DNA from: an uncultured OCS116 cluster bacterium
Lineage (GTDB): Bacteria; Pseudomonadota; Alphaproteobacteria; Rhizobiales; TMED25
Length of the DNA stretch: 46,615 nucleotides
Direction: 5' to 3'
Assembly (NCBI GenBank): GCA_902632055.1
Contig: CACPAS010000008.1
Span: 1-46,615 of the forward strand
Below the pieces are notes generated by a model, which saw only the letters and a program-made list of their open reading frames with translations, was not told the DNA's origin and searched no databases. Below are positions 9,960 through 19,449 of this stretch, one piece after another (the stretch's first letter is position 1; every line of letters starts with the position of its first letter). The translations under genes and the position numbers were made by a program.

Positions 9960-10811
9960 TTATAGAATATGTAAACTTAAATCAAGTGATGGCGACGAAT
10001 GAGTTATCCTACCCACTGAGATAAAATCTATACCCGTTTCTGCAATTTTATTGATGCTAACTAAATTTATACCTCCTGAAGCTTCTAAAATTGCACCATT
10101 TTTGTTATGCTCAATGCATTCTAAAATATGTTGCGGGCTCATATTATCGAGCAATATATATTTTACATCCAACCGCTGACACTCGTGGAATTGTTCAATT
10201 GTATCGACTTCAACCTCAATATCAGTCAAATAAGGTTTATTGACTCTAATATTTTTAAGGGCTTTCTCAATGCTGCCGGCCGCTTTTATATGATTATCCT
10301 TGATTAATATTCCATAGTCTAGACCATATCTATGATTATAGCCACCTCCACATCGGACGGCATACTTCTCAATGGCTCTGAGACCTGGTGTTGTCTTGCG
10401 GGTCGATAAAATTTTTGCTTTTGTATTTGCGATGGATTTGACATATTTATTTGTCTCTGTTGCTATTCCAGACATGTGGCTCAGGAAGTTTAAGGCAATT
10501 CTCTCTGCGGCTAGTATAGAATATGAGTCACCAATAATCCGAGCAATCTCAGCTCCTTTTTTTACATCATTACCGTCACTTATTTGGCATTTAACATTTG
10601 TATTAACATCAATATTTTTAAAAACTGACTCCATAATATCCAGTCCTGATACAATCCCATCTTCATTTGTATTTATAATTGCTTCTATTTTTATTTTTTT
10701 GTTGGGTAAAGATTTGCTAGTTAAATCTCCGAAGGAGCCAAGATCCTCAGCGATCGCATTATCAATAATTTTACTAATTATATGTTTTGGTATCTCAATC
10801 TTGTCTGTCAT
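9960..10811 (-). CDS. nadC: Nicotinate-nucleotide pyrophosphorylase (carboxylating)
   Basis: NadC (quinolinate phosphoribosyltransferase) converts quinolinate and PRPP to nicotinate mononucleotide, CO2 and PPi, the third step of de novo NAD synthesis. The 283-residue protein shows the N-terminal EDLGSFGDLTSKSL segment, the HMSGIATETNKY helix, the RKTTPGLRAIEKYAVRCGGGYNHR substrate-binding region around residues 136-160, and the C-terminal EASGGINL and FISVGRITHS loops. Its ATG overlaps the nadB stop by four bases (ATGA), so translation is probably coupled. It is the last gene of a nadA-nadB-nadC operon. Confidence 0.96.
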   Translation of the reverse strand: MTDKIEIPKHIISKIIDNAIAEDLGSFGDLTSKSLPNKKIKIEAIINTNEDGIVSGLDIMESVFKNIDVNTNVKCQISDGNDVKKGAEIARIIGDSYSILAAERIALNFLSHMSGIATETNKYVKSIANTKAKILSTRKTTPGLRAIEKYAVRCGGGYNHRYGLDYGILIKDNHIKAAGSIEKALKNIRVNKPYLTDIEVEVDTIEQFHECQRLDVKYILLDNMSPQHILECIEHNKNGAILEASGGINLVSINKIAETGIDFISVGRITHSSPSLDLSLHIL

Positions 10812-12325
10812 AAGTCTAAATCTTCTTTTGTAATGAAACTTCGAGAGTTCAATTTATTATCCTGATACGGATGATCTGTTCGATAATGACTACCCCGTTG
10901 TTCCTTTCTGGCTATTGCTGATTTTATAATAAGCATAGATGTTATCAAACTATTATTATCACAACCTGTTTTCTGATATTTAAAGTGCATGTCATGAATT
11001 GTATCAAATGCCTTTTCTAAACCAGTTTGATCACGTTCAACGCCAACATATTTAGTCATTGTTTCTCTCAGGGTGGTCAAATCATTTGGTTCAAGGGACT
11101 TTACTTTTACGATTTTTGGATTATGCGCCTTACTCACATATTTATTGATTTGATCTTTTATATCTTCTGAAATTATGTCTGCAAATGCAATCGCCTCAAG
11201 TAATGAGTTTGAGGCTAATCTATTTGCGCCATGAATACCACTGCAGGCATTTTCGCCACAAGCATATAAGCCACCTATATTTGTTCTACCATATTCATCG
11301 GCGCTAATACCGCCCATATGATAATGGGCCGCAGGTGATATTGGGATTGGATCATTTTCAGGATTAATGTCATTATTTTTACATAATTCATAAACTGTTG
11401 GAAAGTCATTTATCATCCTTCTGCCTAAATCTCCCCTACAATCTAAATAAACTTGACCACCTTTTTTTTGCTCAGAAAAAATTGCTCTAGCGACAATATC
11501 TCGAGGTGCAAGTTCTGCTTCTGGGTGGATGCCCTTCATAAAATTTTCATAACTTGAATTAATAATTTTTGCACCTTCACCGCGAAGTGCTTCGGTAGCC
11601 AGTGGAGCTGGGTCTACCCCTATATCAAAGGCAGTGGGATGAAACTGAACAAATTCCATGTCTGATAAGACTGCACCACACCTTGCAGCCATTCCAACTC
11701 CATCGCCTAGTGCTTCTTTTGAATTCGTAGTAACTTTGTACAACTGCCCAATTCCGCCAGTGGCCAATATCACACAGTTTGATTCTATGTAAGTCTGTTT
11801 TGACATGTTTTGTATTGTGACGCCATATACAGCACTACTTTCTTGGTGTAGTTCCACAGCGTTTTGACCTTCAATTACCTCAATATGGTGTGATTTTCCC
11901 ACAAGCCTAGTTAATACCTCCATAATTTTTTTACCAGTCATATCACCACGTACTGAGACGATCCTGTTATGCTCATGAGCGGCTTCTTTTCGTAATATCA
12001 ATTCCTTGTTTTCGTCAACATCAAAAGGCACGCCGAGAGAAATCAGATCGTTTACACGTTCCGGTCCATTTTTTATAACCAATTCGGCAATTTTTTCGTC
12101 TACGATCCCGCCGCCGACTTGAACAGTATCATTTAAATGGGAGGATACGGAGTCATATTTACCTACGGCTGCAGCAATACCAGCCTGTGCCCACTGACTA
12201 GAAGTACCAGAACCAAGTTTTTTTGATGTAATAAGGATAACCTTCAATGGGGCGAGTTTCAATGCTGTGAATAGTCCAGCCAACCCCGCACCAATGATTA
12301 CAATTTTATTATTTTGGATTGCCAA
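10808..12325 (-). CDS. nadB: L-aspartate oxidase
   Basis: NadB is a flavoprotein that oxidises L-aspartate to iminoaspartate for quinolinate synthesis. The 505-residue protein has the FAD Rossmann motif GAGLAGLFTALKL at residues 12-24, the SSQWAQAGIAAAVG segment, the HEHNRIVSVRGDMTG region typical of the succinate dehydrogenase/aspartate oxidase family, PRDIVARAIF, and the HYHMGGISADEYGRT plus GANRLASNSLLEA segments near the C-terminal third. The start appears to be TTG at 12325: it opens directly onto the FAD motif, and an AAGG lies about 10 bases upstream. It follows nadA by 12 bases and overlaps nadC by four. Confidence 0.95.
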   Translation of the reverse strand: MAIQNNKIVIIGAGLAGLFTALKLAPLKVILITSKKLGSGTSSQWAQAGIAAAVGKYDSVSSHLNDTVQVGGGIVDEKIAELVIKNGPERVNDLISLGVPFDVDENKELILRKEAAHEHNRIVSVRGDMTGKKIMEVLTRLVGKSHHIEVIEGQNAVELHQESSAVYGVTIQNMSKQTYIESNCVILATGGIGQLYKVTTNSKEALGDGVGMAARCGAVLSDMEFVQFHPTAFDIGVDPAPLATEALRGEGAKIINSSYENFMKGIHPEAELAPRDIVARAIFSEQKKGGQVYLDCRGDLGRRMINDFPTVYELCKNNDINPENDPIPISPAAHYHMGGISADEYGRTNIGGLYACGENACSGIHGANRLASNSLLEAIAFADIISEDIKDQINKYVSKAHNPKIVKVKSLEPNDLTTLRETMTKYVGVERDQTGLEKAFDTIHDMHFKYQKTGCDNNSLITSMLIIKSAIARKEQRGSHYRTDHPYQDNKLNSRSFITKEDLDL

Positions 12326-12337
12326 TACAAATATACC

Positions 12338-13375
12338 TTATGATATATCTAGCTTAATCATTCTATCCACAGCATGGAAGGCTTTTTCTGATACTTTTGG
12401 ATCAACTTTGACTTCGTTGTTGAGGTAAAGGAGATTATTAAGGATCTTAGGCAATGTAATTTTTTTCATGTGTGGGCAAAGATTGCATGGCCTTATAAAT
12501 TGAACCTCCGGGTTTTCTGCTGAAATATTATCACTCATTGAGCATTCTGTTACCATCATAACTTTTTCAGGCTTATTCTCGGTAACCCACTCTATCATTT
12601 TCGCAGTTGACCCTGAGAAGTCTGCTTCTTCAACTACATTTGGAGGACATTCTGGGTGAGCGATAATTTTTAAATTTTCTTCGTTCTCTCTGGCTTCTAT
12701 CAAATCTTCGGGTGTGAAGAGTTCGTGTACCTCACAGCAACCATTATCCCAAGTTATAATATCAATGTGAGTTTCCTTTGCTATATTTTGAGCTAGATAT
12801 CGGTCTGGGATAAATATAACTTTATTAACACCGAGTGATTCTACTACACGTTTCGCATTACCAGAAGTACAGCAAATATCAGACTCTGCTTTCACTTCCG
12901 CTGAGGTGTTGACATATGTTACAACAGGAACACCTGGATATTTTAGCTTTAGATTTCTCACATCGTCGGCAGTAATTGACTCAGCTAAAGAACAACCTGC
13001 GTCAAGATCAGGCGATAAGACTATTTTATCAGGATTTAATATCTTTGACGTTTCGGCCATAAAATGAACACCGCATTGCACTATAATATCAGCATCTGTG
13101 CGTGCTGCTTCTTTTGATAAAGCTAAACTATCTCCTACAAAGTCCGCTACACAGTGATATATTTCTGGTGTTTGGTAATTATGAACTAGCAGGACTGCGT
13201 TTCTCTCTTTTTTAAGTTCATTAATTGCCTTCACATATGGCGCGTGAATTGGCCATTCAAACTCTGGTATTACACTCTTAACTTTCTGATAATACGGTTT
13301 CATTTCCACCGCTAACTGTGGTGTGTATTTTAAATCAGGTAATTTGGTAATGGTATTGTAATCTGCACATTTCAT
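12338..13375 (-). CDS. nadA: Quinolinate synthase A
   Basis: NadA condenses iminoaspartate with dihydroxyacetone phosphate to quinolinate using a 4Fe-4S cluster. The 345-residue protein has the [19 protein letters not shown] repeat-domain motif at residues 65-83, the [13 protein letters not shown] motif with Cys101, [12 protein letters not shown], and the C-terminal [11 protein letters not shown] motif (Cys297, Cys300). Likely cluster ligands are Cys101, Cys213 or Cys214 (in DNGCCEVHE) and Cys297 or Cys300. It is the first gene of the leftward nad operon. A short sequence found again just before the photolyase gene lies about 10 bases upstream of its ATG. Confidence 0.95.
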   Translation of the reverse strand: MKCADYNTITKLPDLKYTPQLAVEMKPYYQKVKSVIPEFEWPIHAPYVKAINELKKERNAVLLVHNYQTPEIYHCVADFVGDSLALSKEAARTDADIIVQCGVHFMAETSKILNPDKIVLSPDLDAGCSLAESITADDVRNLKLKYPGVPVVTYVNTSAEVKAESDICCTSGNAKRVVESLGVNKVIFIPDRYLAQNIAKETHIDIITWDNGCCEVHELFTPEDLIEARENEENLKIIAHPECPPNVVEEADFSGSTAKMIEWVTENKPEKVMMVTECSMSDNISAENPEVQFIRPCNLCPHMKKITLPKILNNLLYLNNEVKVDPKVSEKAFHAVDRMIKLDIS

Positions 13376-13384
13376 GTTTTGATG

Positions 13385-13419
13385 TTCTATAACTGCTTAA
13401 CTATTGTGATAACTTTTAT
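13385..13419 (+). repeat. Copy A of a dispersed ~36-base element (upstream of nadA)
   Basis: This stretch matches 23858-23893 closely. A 24-base core (13393-13416) differs at only two positions, and an 8-base flank (TTCTATAA) is identical after a two-base gap. The two copies are on the same strand, but here the element points away from the neighbouring gene (nadA is on the minus strand), whereas copy B points into the photolyase gene. Function is unknown; a shared regulatory site or promoter segment is possible. Confidence 0.5.
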
Positions 13420-13489
13420 ATATATTCTAAACTCAACAAATACAATTGCAGTATAATAATATAAAATAAAATTTTTGTTAAACTAAAAA

Positions 13490-13993
13490 TTATAGCTCTA
13501 TAAAAAATTCTCTTGCTGTAATGATCTGATTTTTACCTTTAAAGTAATTTATGAGATCCACGAAGAATTTTTCCTGATGCATTACCCTTCCCGCTTGCAT
13601 AAGTACAAGTTTGTTTGGATTTGCAAAAGGTGCTTTATTTTTGATCATTGATACTACTTCATCAACTTTGATATTTTTTTCTAATAGAAACATTAAAAAC
13701 ATTGTTATCGCGATAGATCTGGATACACCAGCATAGCAATGTATTAAAATATCACTACGCCCATTCTGTTTAACAAAATTAACAATCTTCTCTATATCAT
13801 TTTGAGTGATCACCCTCAAATTTTTGTAGGGTCTTATTATATCATTAAAACAAAGTCGTAATATTTTACCATTTTTTATACCTGGGAATATTGGGAATGC
13901 TTTATTTGGTGAGTATATTGAGATTATATTTTTAATTTTATGTTCGGCTACAATAGCTTGGGCTTTATTTTGTGGTGAATTATAAATCCTCAT
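13490..13993 (-). CDS. Dual-specificity/tyrosine phosphatase-like protein
   Basis: The 167-residue protein carries the cysteine-phosphatase P-loop HCYAGVSRS at residues 85-93, a full HCx5RS signature with Cys86 as the nucleophile and Arg92 for phosphate binding. A candidate general acid lies earlier, but I cannot assign it. Bacterial proteins of this small type are usually annotated as predicted protein tyrosine phosphatases; the substrate is unknown. It starts one base after the ygfZ stop (sequence TGAGATG), so the two are almost certainly cotranscribed. A functional link is not obvious. The following 114 bases to nadA hold a weak A/T hairpin and the repeat copy A. Confidence 0.75.
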   Translation of the reverse strand: MRIYNSPQNKAQAIVAEHKIKNIISIYSPNKAFPIFPGIKNGKILRLCFNDIIRPYKNLRVITQNDIEKIVNFVKQNGRSDILIHCYAGVSRSIAITMFLMFLLEKNIKVDEVVSMIKNKAPFANPNKLVLMQAGRVMHQEKFFVDLINYFKGKNQIITAREFFIEL

Positions 13994-13994
13994 C

Positions 13995-14759
13995 TCATTT
14001 ACTTACACTGATTAATTCATCATTTCTTACTTCATAGTGACTTGACTCAAATTCTCTATTGACGTACGCGAGGCAAAAACCTCCAGCATTTGAACCCAAG
14101 AAACCTATTTCCTTATTATCTTGAAATAATTTGGTGCCTTGAGATTTGATATTTCCAGTATAAGCTAACCTCATGAATTTTTTTTTCGATATTACTTTTT
14201 TATGATAAACTCGAGATACAATTTCTTGTCCTGGGTAGCAGCCTTTTTCTTTTGAGATTGAATTTATATATGAGTCTAATTCATGTGGGAATATATCTCC
14301 AGACTTAAAATCCTTGTTTAATTCAGCGATCGATTCAAGTACGCGAATATCGTCATAATAATTTTTAGAGTTTGTCTCAAATATTTGTTTTTTTTGTTCA
14401 ACTTTTCTGCGTCCTACCCTCTCATTACGGGGGTCAGAAGAGTATGTTGTTTGGTTATTTGACCAGCACACCGCATAATTATCTTGAATACTCATATTGA
14501 TTTTGCTACGTAACTTGTATGCCATTAGATGATCTATTAGATCATCTATAGACTCGCCATTTACATCAATCATCACTCTGTTATCGACGTCGTGAATGTA
14601 AAACTCAAATAATATCTTACCTCTGTTGTTTAAAAGGAAGGTATGTATAATTTTTTTATTTTGAATCTTTGAAAGATCATTGGTGATCAGATTTTGTAGA
14701 AAATTTATTGTATCACTGCCTGAAATCTCCAAAACTTGCCTGTCATTTAAATATTGCAT
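13995..14759 (-). CDS. ygfZ: YgfZ/GcvT-like folate-binding protein
   Basis: YgfZ proteins are folate-binding relatives of the glycine-cleavage T protein and help repair or maintain certain iron-sulfur enzymes and tRNA modification. The 254-residue product has the N-terminal DTINFLQNLITNDL motif at residues 16-29 (the GcvT-like Q-N-L-x-T-N-D signature) and the diagnostic KGCYPGQEIVSR at residues 172-183 with the conserved Cys174. The central region (residues 100-135) is poorly conserved and basic. It is first in a two-gene unit with the phosphatase and diverges from the AcuI-like gene across 72 AT-rich bases. Confidence 0.9.
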   Translation of the reverse strand: MQYLNDRQVLEISGSDTINFLQNLITNDLSKIQNKKIIHTFLLNNRGKILFEFYIHDVDNRVMIDVNGESIDDLIDHLMAYKLRSKINMSIQDNYAVCWSNNQTTYSSDPRNERVGRRKVEQKKQIFETNSKNYYDDIRVLESIAELNKDFKSGDIFPHELDSYINSISKEKGCYPGQEIVSRVYHKKVISKKKFMRLAYTGNIKSQGTKLFQDNKEIGFLGSNAGGFCLAYVNREFESSHYEVRNDELISVSK

Positions 14760-14831
14760 ATAAAATTTTTATTAATTAATTCATCTATAATATATTATTA
14801 TCTATATTTATATTAGACCAGACTTATACAA

Positions 14832-15827
14832 ATGCAAAAAAAAATCAATTCATGGTTAGTCACTAAGTTAGAAGAAGGAACCCAATCTAATTATGTTGAA
14901 TTAGATAGCGGTAAATTTTTGACGAATGAGATTATTATTGAGGTAAAAAATTCAGCAGTTAACTACAAAGATGCTCTAGCCATAACAGGAAAGGCTCCTA
15001 TTATCCGAAAATTTCCACTTATTGCTGGTATTGATTTGAGTGGTGTAGTAATTCAGTCAAAAAATAAGTTATTTAGTGAAGGAGATAGTGTATTCACAAC
15101 TGGATGGGGTCTTGGTGAGCTTGAGCATGGCGGTTTATCATCTCATACGTCAACAAGGGCGGATATACTGGAAAGTCTGCCAAGTAAATTTGCACACTCG
15201 GATATGATGGGTCTGGGCACGGCAGGTCTTACAGCAATGTTGGCCATTATGGCAATACTTGAAAACAATATAAAACCAGATGCTGGCAAAATTTTAGTAA
15301 CTGGTGGCTCAGGCGCTGTTGGCAGTATTGCAACGAAGTTACTTTTAAAACTTGGTTATGAGGTAGTAGTTTTAACATCGCGCCTTGAATATAATACGGA
15401 CTATTTGAGAACTTTTGGCGATATTGAGGTTTTAGATGCAAATGATTATTTGGTCGATCCAAAGATGCTATCAAAGGAAAGATGGGCTGCTGCGATAGAT
15501 GTGGTCGGAGGTAAAGTGCTTGAAAATATTATTACTGAGACTTACAGGTCGGGGGTAATTTCTATATGTGGACAGGTCTTGGGGTTAAACTTTAAAACTA
15601 ATCTTGCACCATTTATACTGCGTGGGGTTCGGCTAATTGGCATTGACTCTGCTTTTTGTACGACTGAAAGACGGAAAGAGGCTTGGAACATAATTTTTGA
15701 TTTATTGGATGTACGAGATATCCAATGTATGTCTGAAGTTATCGATATAAAAGATGTTTATGATAGATCCGAGCTAATTTTAAATGGAAAGAGTCGAAAA
15801 AGAATTATCACAAATAATTCCAATTAA
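14832..15827 (+). CDS. acuI: AcuI/YhdH-type zinc-independent alcohol dehydrogenase family (acryloyl-CoA reductase-like)
   Basis: The 331-residue protein belongs to the MDR superfamily subgroup YhdH/AcuI, NADPH-dependent reductases of acryloyl-CoA and related enones. Visible features are the N-terminal VNYKDALAITGK and PLIAGIDLSGVV segments, LGTAGLTAMLAI, and the NADP-binding VTGGSGAVGS loop at about residues 156-165, with RLIGIDS toward the C-terminus. No structural-zinc cysteine cluster is present, as expected for this group. In marine bacteria AcuI detoxifies acryloyl-CoA from DMSP or 3-hydroxypropionate metabolism, but no DMSP gene is nearby, so the in vivo substrate is open. Its stop overlaps the convergent Nudix stop in TTAA (15824-15827). 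Confidence 0.85.
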   Translation: MQKKINSWLVTKLEEGTQSNYVELDSGKFLTNEIIIEVKNSAVNYKDALAITGKAPIIRKFPLIAGIDLSGVVIQSKNKLFSEGDSVFTTGWGLGELEHGGLSSHTSTRADILESLPSKFAHSDMMGLGTAGLTAMLAIMAILENNIKPDAGKILVTGGSGAVGSIATKLLLKLGYEVVVLTSRLEYNTDYLRTFGDIEVLDANDYLVDPKMLSKERWAAAIDVVGGKVLENIITETYRSGVISICGQVLGLNFKTNLAPFILRGVRLIGIDSAFCTTERRKEAWNIIFDLLDVRDIQCMSEVIDIKDVYDRSELILNGKSRKRIITNNSN

Positions 15828-16252
15828 TAACCACAAAAAGCAAGGATGCTTGAAACGCCATCTATTAATTTAAGTTCATTTATCTTATTGATTTGATGCC
15901 ACTGAGCAGCAACAACATCATCACCAAATTGTGGTTGTCCACTTATGTACTTACATTCATAAAATGATAAAACATAATGTATCCTTATCTTATTATTTGC
16001 GTCTTTTTTTATAACATTAATGTTTTCAATCTGACCCAAAATCTCAACGTTTACTGATGTTTCTTCGAATATTTCTCTTGTTAGGGCCTCATGAAGTGTC
16101 TCACCGATTTCAATTGCACCACCCGGAAAGCTCCAGATATCTTCCACGTTACTTTTTTTTACTAATAACACGTAACCATTATGAATAACCACTCCTGCGA
16201 CAGCACTAATTGGTCTATCAGGATAATCTCTTTTGATATCATTTTTTGTCAT
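15824..16252 (-). CDS. Nudix hydrolase
   Basis: The 142-residue protein has a complete Nudix box: Gly45, Glu51, Arg59, Glu60, Glu63 and Glu64 in the pattern Gx5Ex7REUxEExxU, with the preceding SFPGGAIEIGE. It therefore should hydrolyse a nucleoside diphosphate linked to another moiety with Mg2+; the substrate cannot be inferred. The N-terminus PISAVAGVVIHNGYVLLVKK is typical of ADP-ribose pyrophosphatase/MutT-like members. Its ATG overlaps the stop of the Sua5 gene (ATGA), indicating cotranscription and coupling. Confidence 0.88.
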   Translation of the reverse strand: MTKNDIKRDYPDRPISAVAGVVIHNGYVLLVKKSNVEDIWSFPGGAIEIGETLHEALTREIFEETSVNVEILGQIENINVIKKDANNKIRIHYVLSFYECKYISGQPQFGDDVVAAQWHQINKINELKLIDGVSSILAFCGY

Positions 16253-17199
16253 CGCTTAGAAGCTCTCTTTATTCTATCATTTATTGCTGTGCCAATACCT
16301 TGATCGGGAATTGGGGATATAGCAACCTTTTTGACATTCTTGCTGTCTAAATCTCTTAAACAGGCATACAATTTGTAAGCAAACTCATGTAAATCACCTG
16401 CTTTTGATAGATTAATTGTATTGGTGTGTGTCTCTTCATGTTCTCGTCCGAGTGTAATGAAGTACTCATCTGCATTTGGTTTTTTTGCATTAATTCTAAC
16501 TTTTGCTTTTGGTGAGTAGTGCTTTTCAAGTTGGCCAGGGGCTAAAATTCTAGAGCCAGCATATATATCTAAATTAGATTTAATGATTTTAAAAATTTGA
16601 TCTTTTGTAATAGCTCCTTCTCGAAGAATTTGAACATTATCAGATCTAACATCAACTATTGTGGACTCAATTCCGTGTGTGCATTGATCACCATCAATTA
16701 TCATTTCAATATCATCGCCAAAATCATTAAATACATGGCTTGCCATCGTAGCGCTGACGGTACCAGATAAGTTCGCACTTGGGGCCGCAATTGGCTTTTT
16801 GTATTCTTTTAAGATATTTAGGGCAACGGGATGTGAGGGCACTCTTAATGCTACAGACTGCAAATTTGATGTAGCAATTGCAGATATTTGACTTTCAATT
16901 GGCATATTAAGGAGTAAAGTCAGAGGTCCTGGCCAATATTTCTCTGCAAGCTTCTCTGAGTTATTATTAAAAATGCCATAATTTTTTGCTTGTTCGAGAC
17001 TTGAAACGTGAATAATTAGTGGATTGTGAAAGGGTCTTTTTTTTATACTGTAAATTTTAGTGACTGCTGTATCCGAGATTGCAGATGCACCAAGCCCATA
17101 CACAGTCTCTGTTGGGAACCCAATCAGTCCGTTCTTCTCTAAAATTTGCACAGCTTTTTGAATATTTTCGCTGTTTGGTTTATAAATTGTTTTTTTCAT
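16249..17199 (-). CDS. L-threonylcarbamoyladenylate synthase (Sua5/TsaC type)
   Basis: This enzyme makes threonylcarbamoyl-AMP from threonine, bicarbonate and ATP, the first step of the universal tRNA t6A37 modification. The N-terminal YrdC domain shows GLIGFPTETVYGLGASA at residues 24-40, then KKRPFHNPLIIHV, LRVPSHPVA, PSANLSGTVSAT and GIESTIVDV. The 316-residue length and the C-terminal APGQLEKHYSPKA region show it is the two-domain Sua5 type rather than the short TsaC. It is the upstream gene of a pair with the Nudix hydrolase and diverges from xseB across 94 bases. Confidence 0.93.
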   Translation of the reverse strand: MKKTIYKPNSENIQKAVQILEKNGLIGFPTETVYGLGASAISDTAVTKIYSIKKRPFHNPLIIHVSSLEQAKNYGIFNNNSEKLAEKYWPGPLTLLLNMPIESQISAIATSNLQSVALRVPSHPVALNILKEYKKPIAAPSANLSGTVSATMASHVFNDFGDDIEMIIDGDQCTHGIESTIVDVRSDNVQILREGAITKDQIFKIIKSNLDIYAGSRILAPGQLEKHYSPKAKVRINAKKPNADEYFITLGREHEETHTNTINLSKAGDLHEFAYKLYACLRDLDSKNVKKVAISPIPDQGIGTAINDRIKRASKR

Positions 17200-17293
17200 T
17201 TTTTTATTAACTCAAACAAAATATTTATATATAATTTTATACTATTAAGTCAAAGTCATTCAGCAATATTATGTCAAATGTAGCAAGAAGATT

Positions 17294-17563
17294 ATGAATA
17301 AAAAAATAGACCACAATAAGATTCAAGATTTAGATTTTGAAGATGCCATGGACCAGTTAAATAAGATAATTCAGGGTTTGGAGAGCGGCGAGGTAAAGCT
17401 GTCAGAGTCTGTCGAAAAATTTGAATTAGGCTCAGAGCTCGCAAAACATTGTAAAAAATTGCTTGATGATGCAGAGACAAGAATAAATTCCATAAAAATT
17501 GATAAGATGGGTGACATTATTGCCGAGCAAGAGATAGATAATTCTGACGAAAGTGATATTTAA
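17294..17563 (+). CDS. xseB: Exodeoxyribonuclease VII small subunit
   Basis: XseB is the small, mostly helical subunit that together with XseA forms a single-strand-specific exonuclease. The 89-residue product has the conserved core [19 protein letters not shown] followed by [26 protein letters not shown], the whole of the recognisable domain; the acidic C-terminal tail is variable. Its TAA shares one base with the dxs ATG (TAATG). xseB-dxs-tlyA is a frequent alphaproteobacterial order. No xseA is in this window. Confidence 0.92.
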   Translation: MNKKIDHNKIQDLDFEDAMDQLNKIIQGLESGEVKLSESVEKFELGSELAKHCKKLLDDAETRINSIKIDKMGDIIAEQEIDNSDESDI

Positions 17564-19449
17564 TGCCATCTTATGCGCTCTTAGATGATATAAACGTTCC
17601 TTCAGACCTCAGAAACTTGAAAGAAAACGAACTTCCCATTTTAGCCAAGGAACTCAGGGAGGAGTTGATAAACATTGTATCACAGACGGGCGGACATCTT
17701 GGTGCTGGCCTTGGGGTTATTGAACTTACAATTGCATTGCACTATATTTTTCAAACTCCAGATGACCGTATTATATGGGATGTAGGTCATCAATCATATC
17801 CACATAAGATTTTAACTGGTCGTCGTAAACTTATGAAGACGCTAAGGCAAGGTGGGGGCATATCCGGTTTTACAAAAAGATCTGAGAGCATTTATGACCC
17901 ATTTGGAGCCGCGCACTCTTCTACATCAATATCTTCCGGTTTAGGCATGAGTGTTGCCAGGGACATTAAGCGAGGAAATTATAATATCATATCTGTAATA
18001 GGTGATGGAGCAATGAGTGCAGGCATGGCATATGAGGCAATGAATAATGCTGGTGTAATGAAAAATAAGCTTGTTGTAATACTGAATGATAATGACATGT
18101 CTATCGCACCACCAGTTGGTGCGATGAGCGCATATTTAGCTAAGTTAATTTCGGGTGGCATTTACCGCGGCTTTCGAAATTTTGTAAAAAAAATCATGAG
18201 ATATCTGCCCCCACCAATCCGACGTGGTCTGGTGCGATTTGAAGAGTACGGACGAGGTTTTTTTACTGGTGGAACATTATTTGAAGAGATGGGTTTTTAT
18301 TATGTCGGTCCCATTGATGGTCATAATTTCAATCATTTATTACCAATATTGAAAAATGTTAAATCAAATAATGATGGACCAACTTTAATTCATGTAGTTA
18401 CAAAAAAGGGTAAGGGCTATGCGCCTGCGGAGACATCAGAAGATAAATTTCATGGAGTGACAAAATTTAATATAAATACAGGAAAACAGGAGTCAAAAAG
18501 TACTAACCTACCAGCATATACAAAGGTATTCTCTGATCAATTAATCGAAGAAGCGAAAAGTGATGAGAAAATTATTGCTATAACCGCTGCAATGCCATCT
18601 GGCACAGGACTAGATGCTTTTCAGAAACAATACCCAGAGAGATATTTTGATGTTGGTATAGCAGAGCAGCACGCTGTGACTTTTGCTGCCGGGCTTGCGG
18701 TAGATGAGTTTAAGCCATTCTGTGCAATTTATTCCACCTTTCTTCAAAGGGCTTATGATCAAGTAATACACGACGTTGGAATTCAAAATCTTCCTGTTAG
18801 GTTTGCTATTGATAGGGCTGGATTAGTTGGGGATGATGGTGCAACCCATGCTGGTTCGTTTGATATAATGTATTTATCAGCAATCCCAAACTTTACTGTA
18901 ATGGCACCATCAGATGAACTCGAGTTAGCCCGCATGGTAAAAACATCTGCAAATCACAATTCTGGACCAATTGCATTCAGATACCCAAGGGGTAGTGTTA
19001 CTGGAATTGATTTTCCCAATATAATTAAGCCAATTAAATTGGGCCAAGCACGTTTAATATCCAAGGGTGAGGATGTCTTAATAATTTCATACGGAACAAT
19101 TCTTAAAGAGTGTATTATTGCGAGAGATCTACTACAAAGTGACAATATAATCCCAACTCTTATTGACGCGCGTTTTGCAAAACCACTTGATAGGGAAATG
19201 CTCACAAATCAAATTCTATCTCATAAATATGTTTTAACAGTAGAAGAAGGATCCGTTGGCGGATTCTCTGCTCAGGTAACTAAAATGATACAAGATGAGG
19301 GTCTCTTGAAAAAAATATTAGATTATAAAAATATACTCTTACCAGATATTTTTATTGATCATGACTCGCAGGCTAATCAAATTATTGCGTCCGGTCTTGA
19401 TGCAAAGAATATACATAAAACAATAATTGAAATGCTTAATGTCCAATAG
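17563..19449 (+). CDS. dxs: 1-deoxy-D-xylulose-5-phosphate synthase
   Basis: Dxs is the ThDP-dependent enzyme that condenses pyruvate and glyceraldehyde-3-phosphate, the entry step of the MEP isoprenoid pathway. The 628-residue protein has [45 protein letters not shown], the ThDP/Mg motif beginning [18 protein letters not shown], and in the second half [17 protein letters not shown] (catalytic Glu) and [15 protein letters not shown]. The start shares a base with the xseB stop, and its 3' end overlaps tlyA by 11 bases. With ispE and the polyprenyl synthase in the same window, it indicates a MEP-based quinone/isoprenoid supply. Confidence 0.97.
   Translation: MPSYALLDDINVPSDLRNLKENELPILAKELREELINIVSQTGGHLGAGLGVIELTIALHYIFQTPDDRIIWDVGHQSYPHKILTGRRKLMKTLRQGGGISGFTKRSESIYDPFGAAHSSTSISSGLGMSVARDIKRGNYNIISVIGDGAMSAGMAYEAMNNAGVMKNKLVVILNDNDMSIAPPVGAMSAYLAKLISGGIYRGFRNFVKKIMRYLPPPIRRGLVRFEEYGRGFFTGGTLFEEMGFYYVGPIDGHNFNHLLPILKNVKSNNDGPTLIHVVTKKGKGYAPAETSEDKFHGVTKFNINTGKQESKSTNLPAYTKVFSDQLIEEAKSDEKIIAITAAMPSGTGLDAFQKQYPERYFDVGIAEQHAVTFAAGLAVDEFKPFCAIYSTFLQRAYDQVIHDVGIQNLPVRFAIDRAGLVGDDGATHAGSFDIMYLSAIPNFTVMAPSDELELARMVKTSANHNSGPIAFRYPRGSVTGIDFPNIIKPIKLGQARLISKGEDVLIISYGTILKECIIARDLLQSDNIIPTLIDARFAKPLDREMLTNQILSHKYVLTVEEGSVGGFSAQVTKMIQDEGLLKKILDYKNILLPDIFIDHDSQANQIIASGLDAKNIHKTIIEMLNVQ

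Noticed and set aside
10372-10833. A 153-codon plus-strand open frame antisense to nadC
   Set aside because: nadC on the other strand has full family motifs; the antisense product has no recognisable motif and a composition expected from reverse-complement coding.
13393-13416. Repeat core as a CtrA binding site (TTAA-N7-TTAA)
   Set aside because: Only the first TTAA half-site is present; at the second position both copies read GATA.
13470-13491. Seven-base A/T-only hairpin at the phosphatase stop as a terminator
   Set aside because: The stem has no G/C pair and is expected often by chance in this AT-rich sequence.
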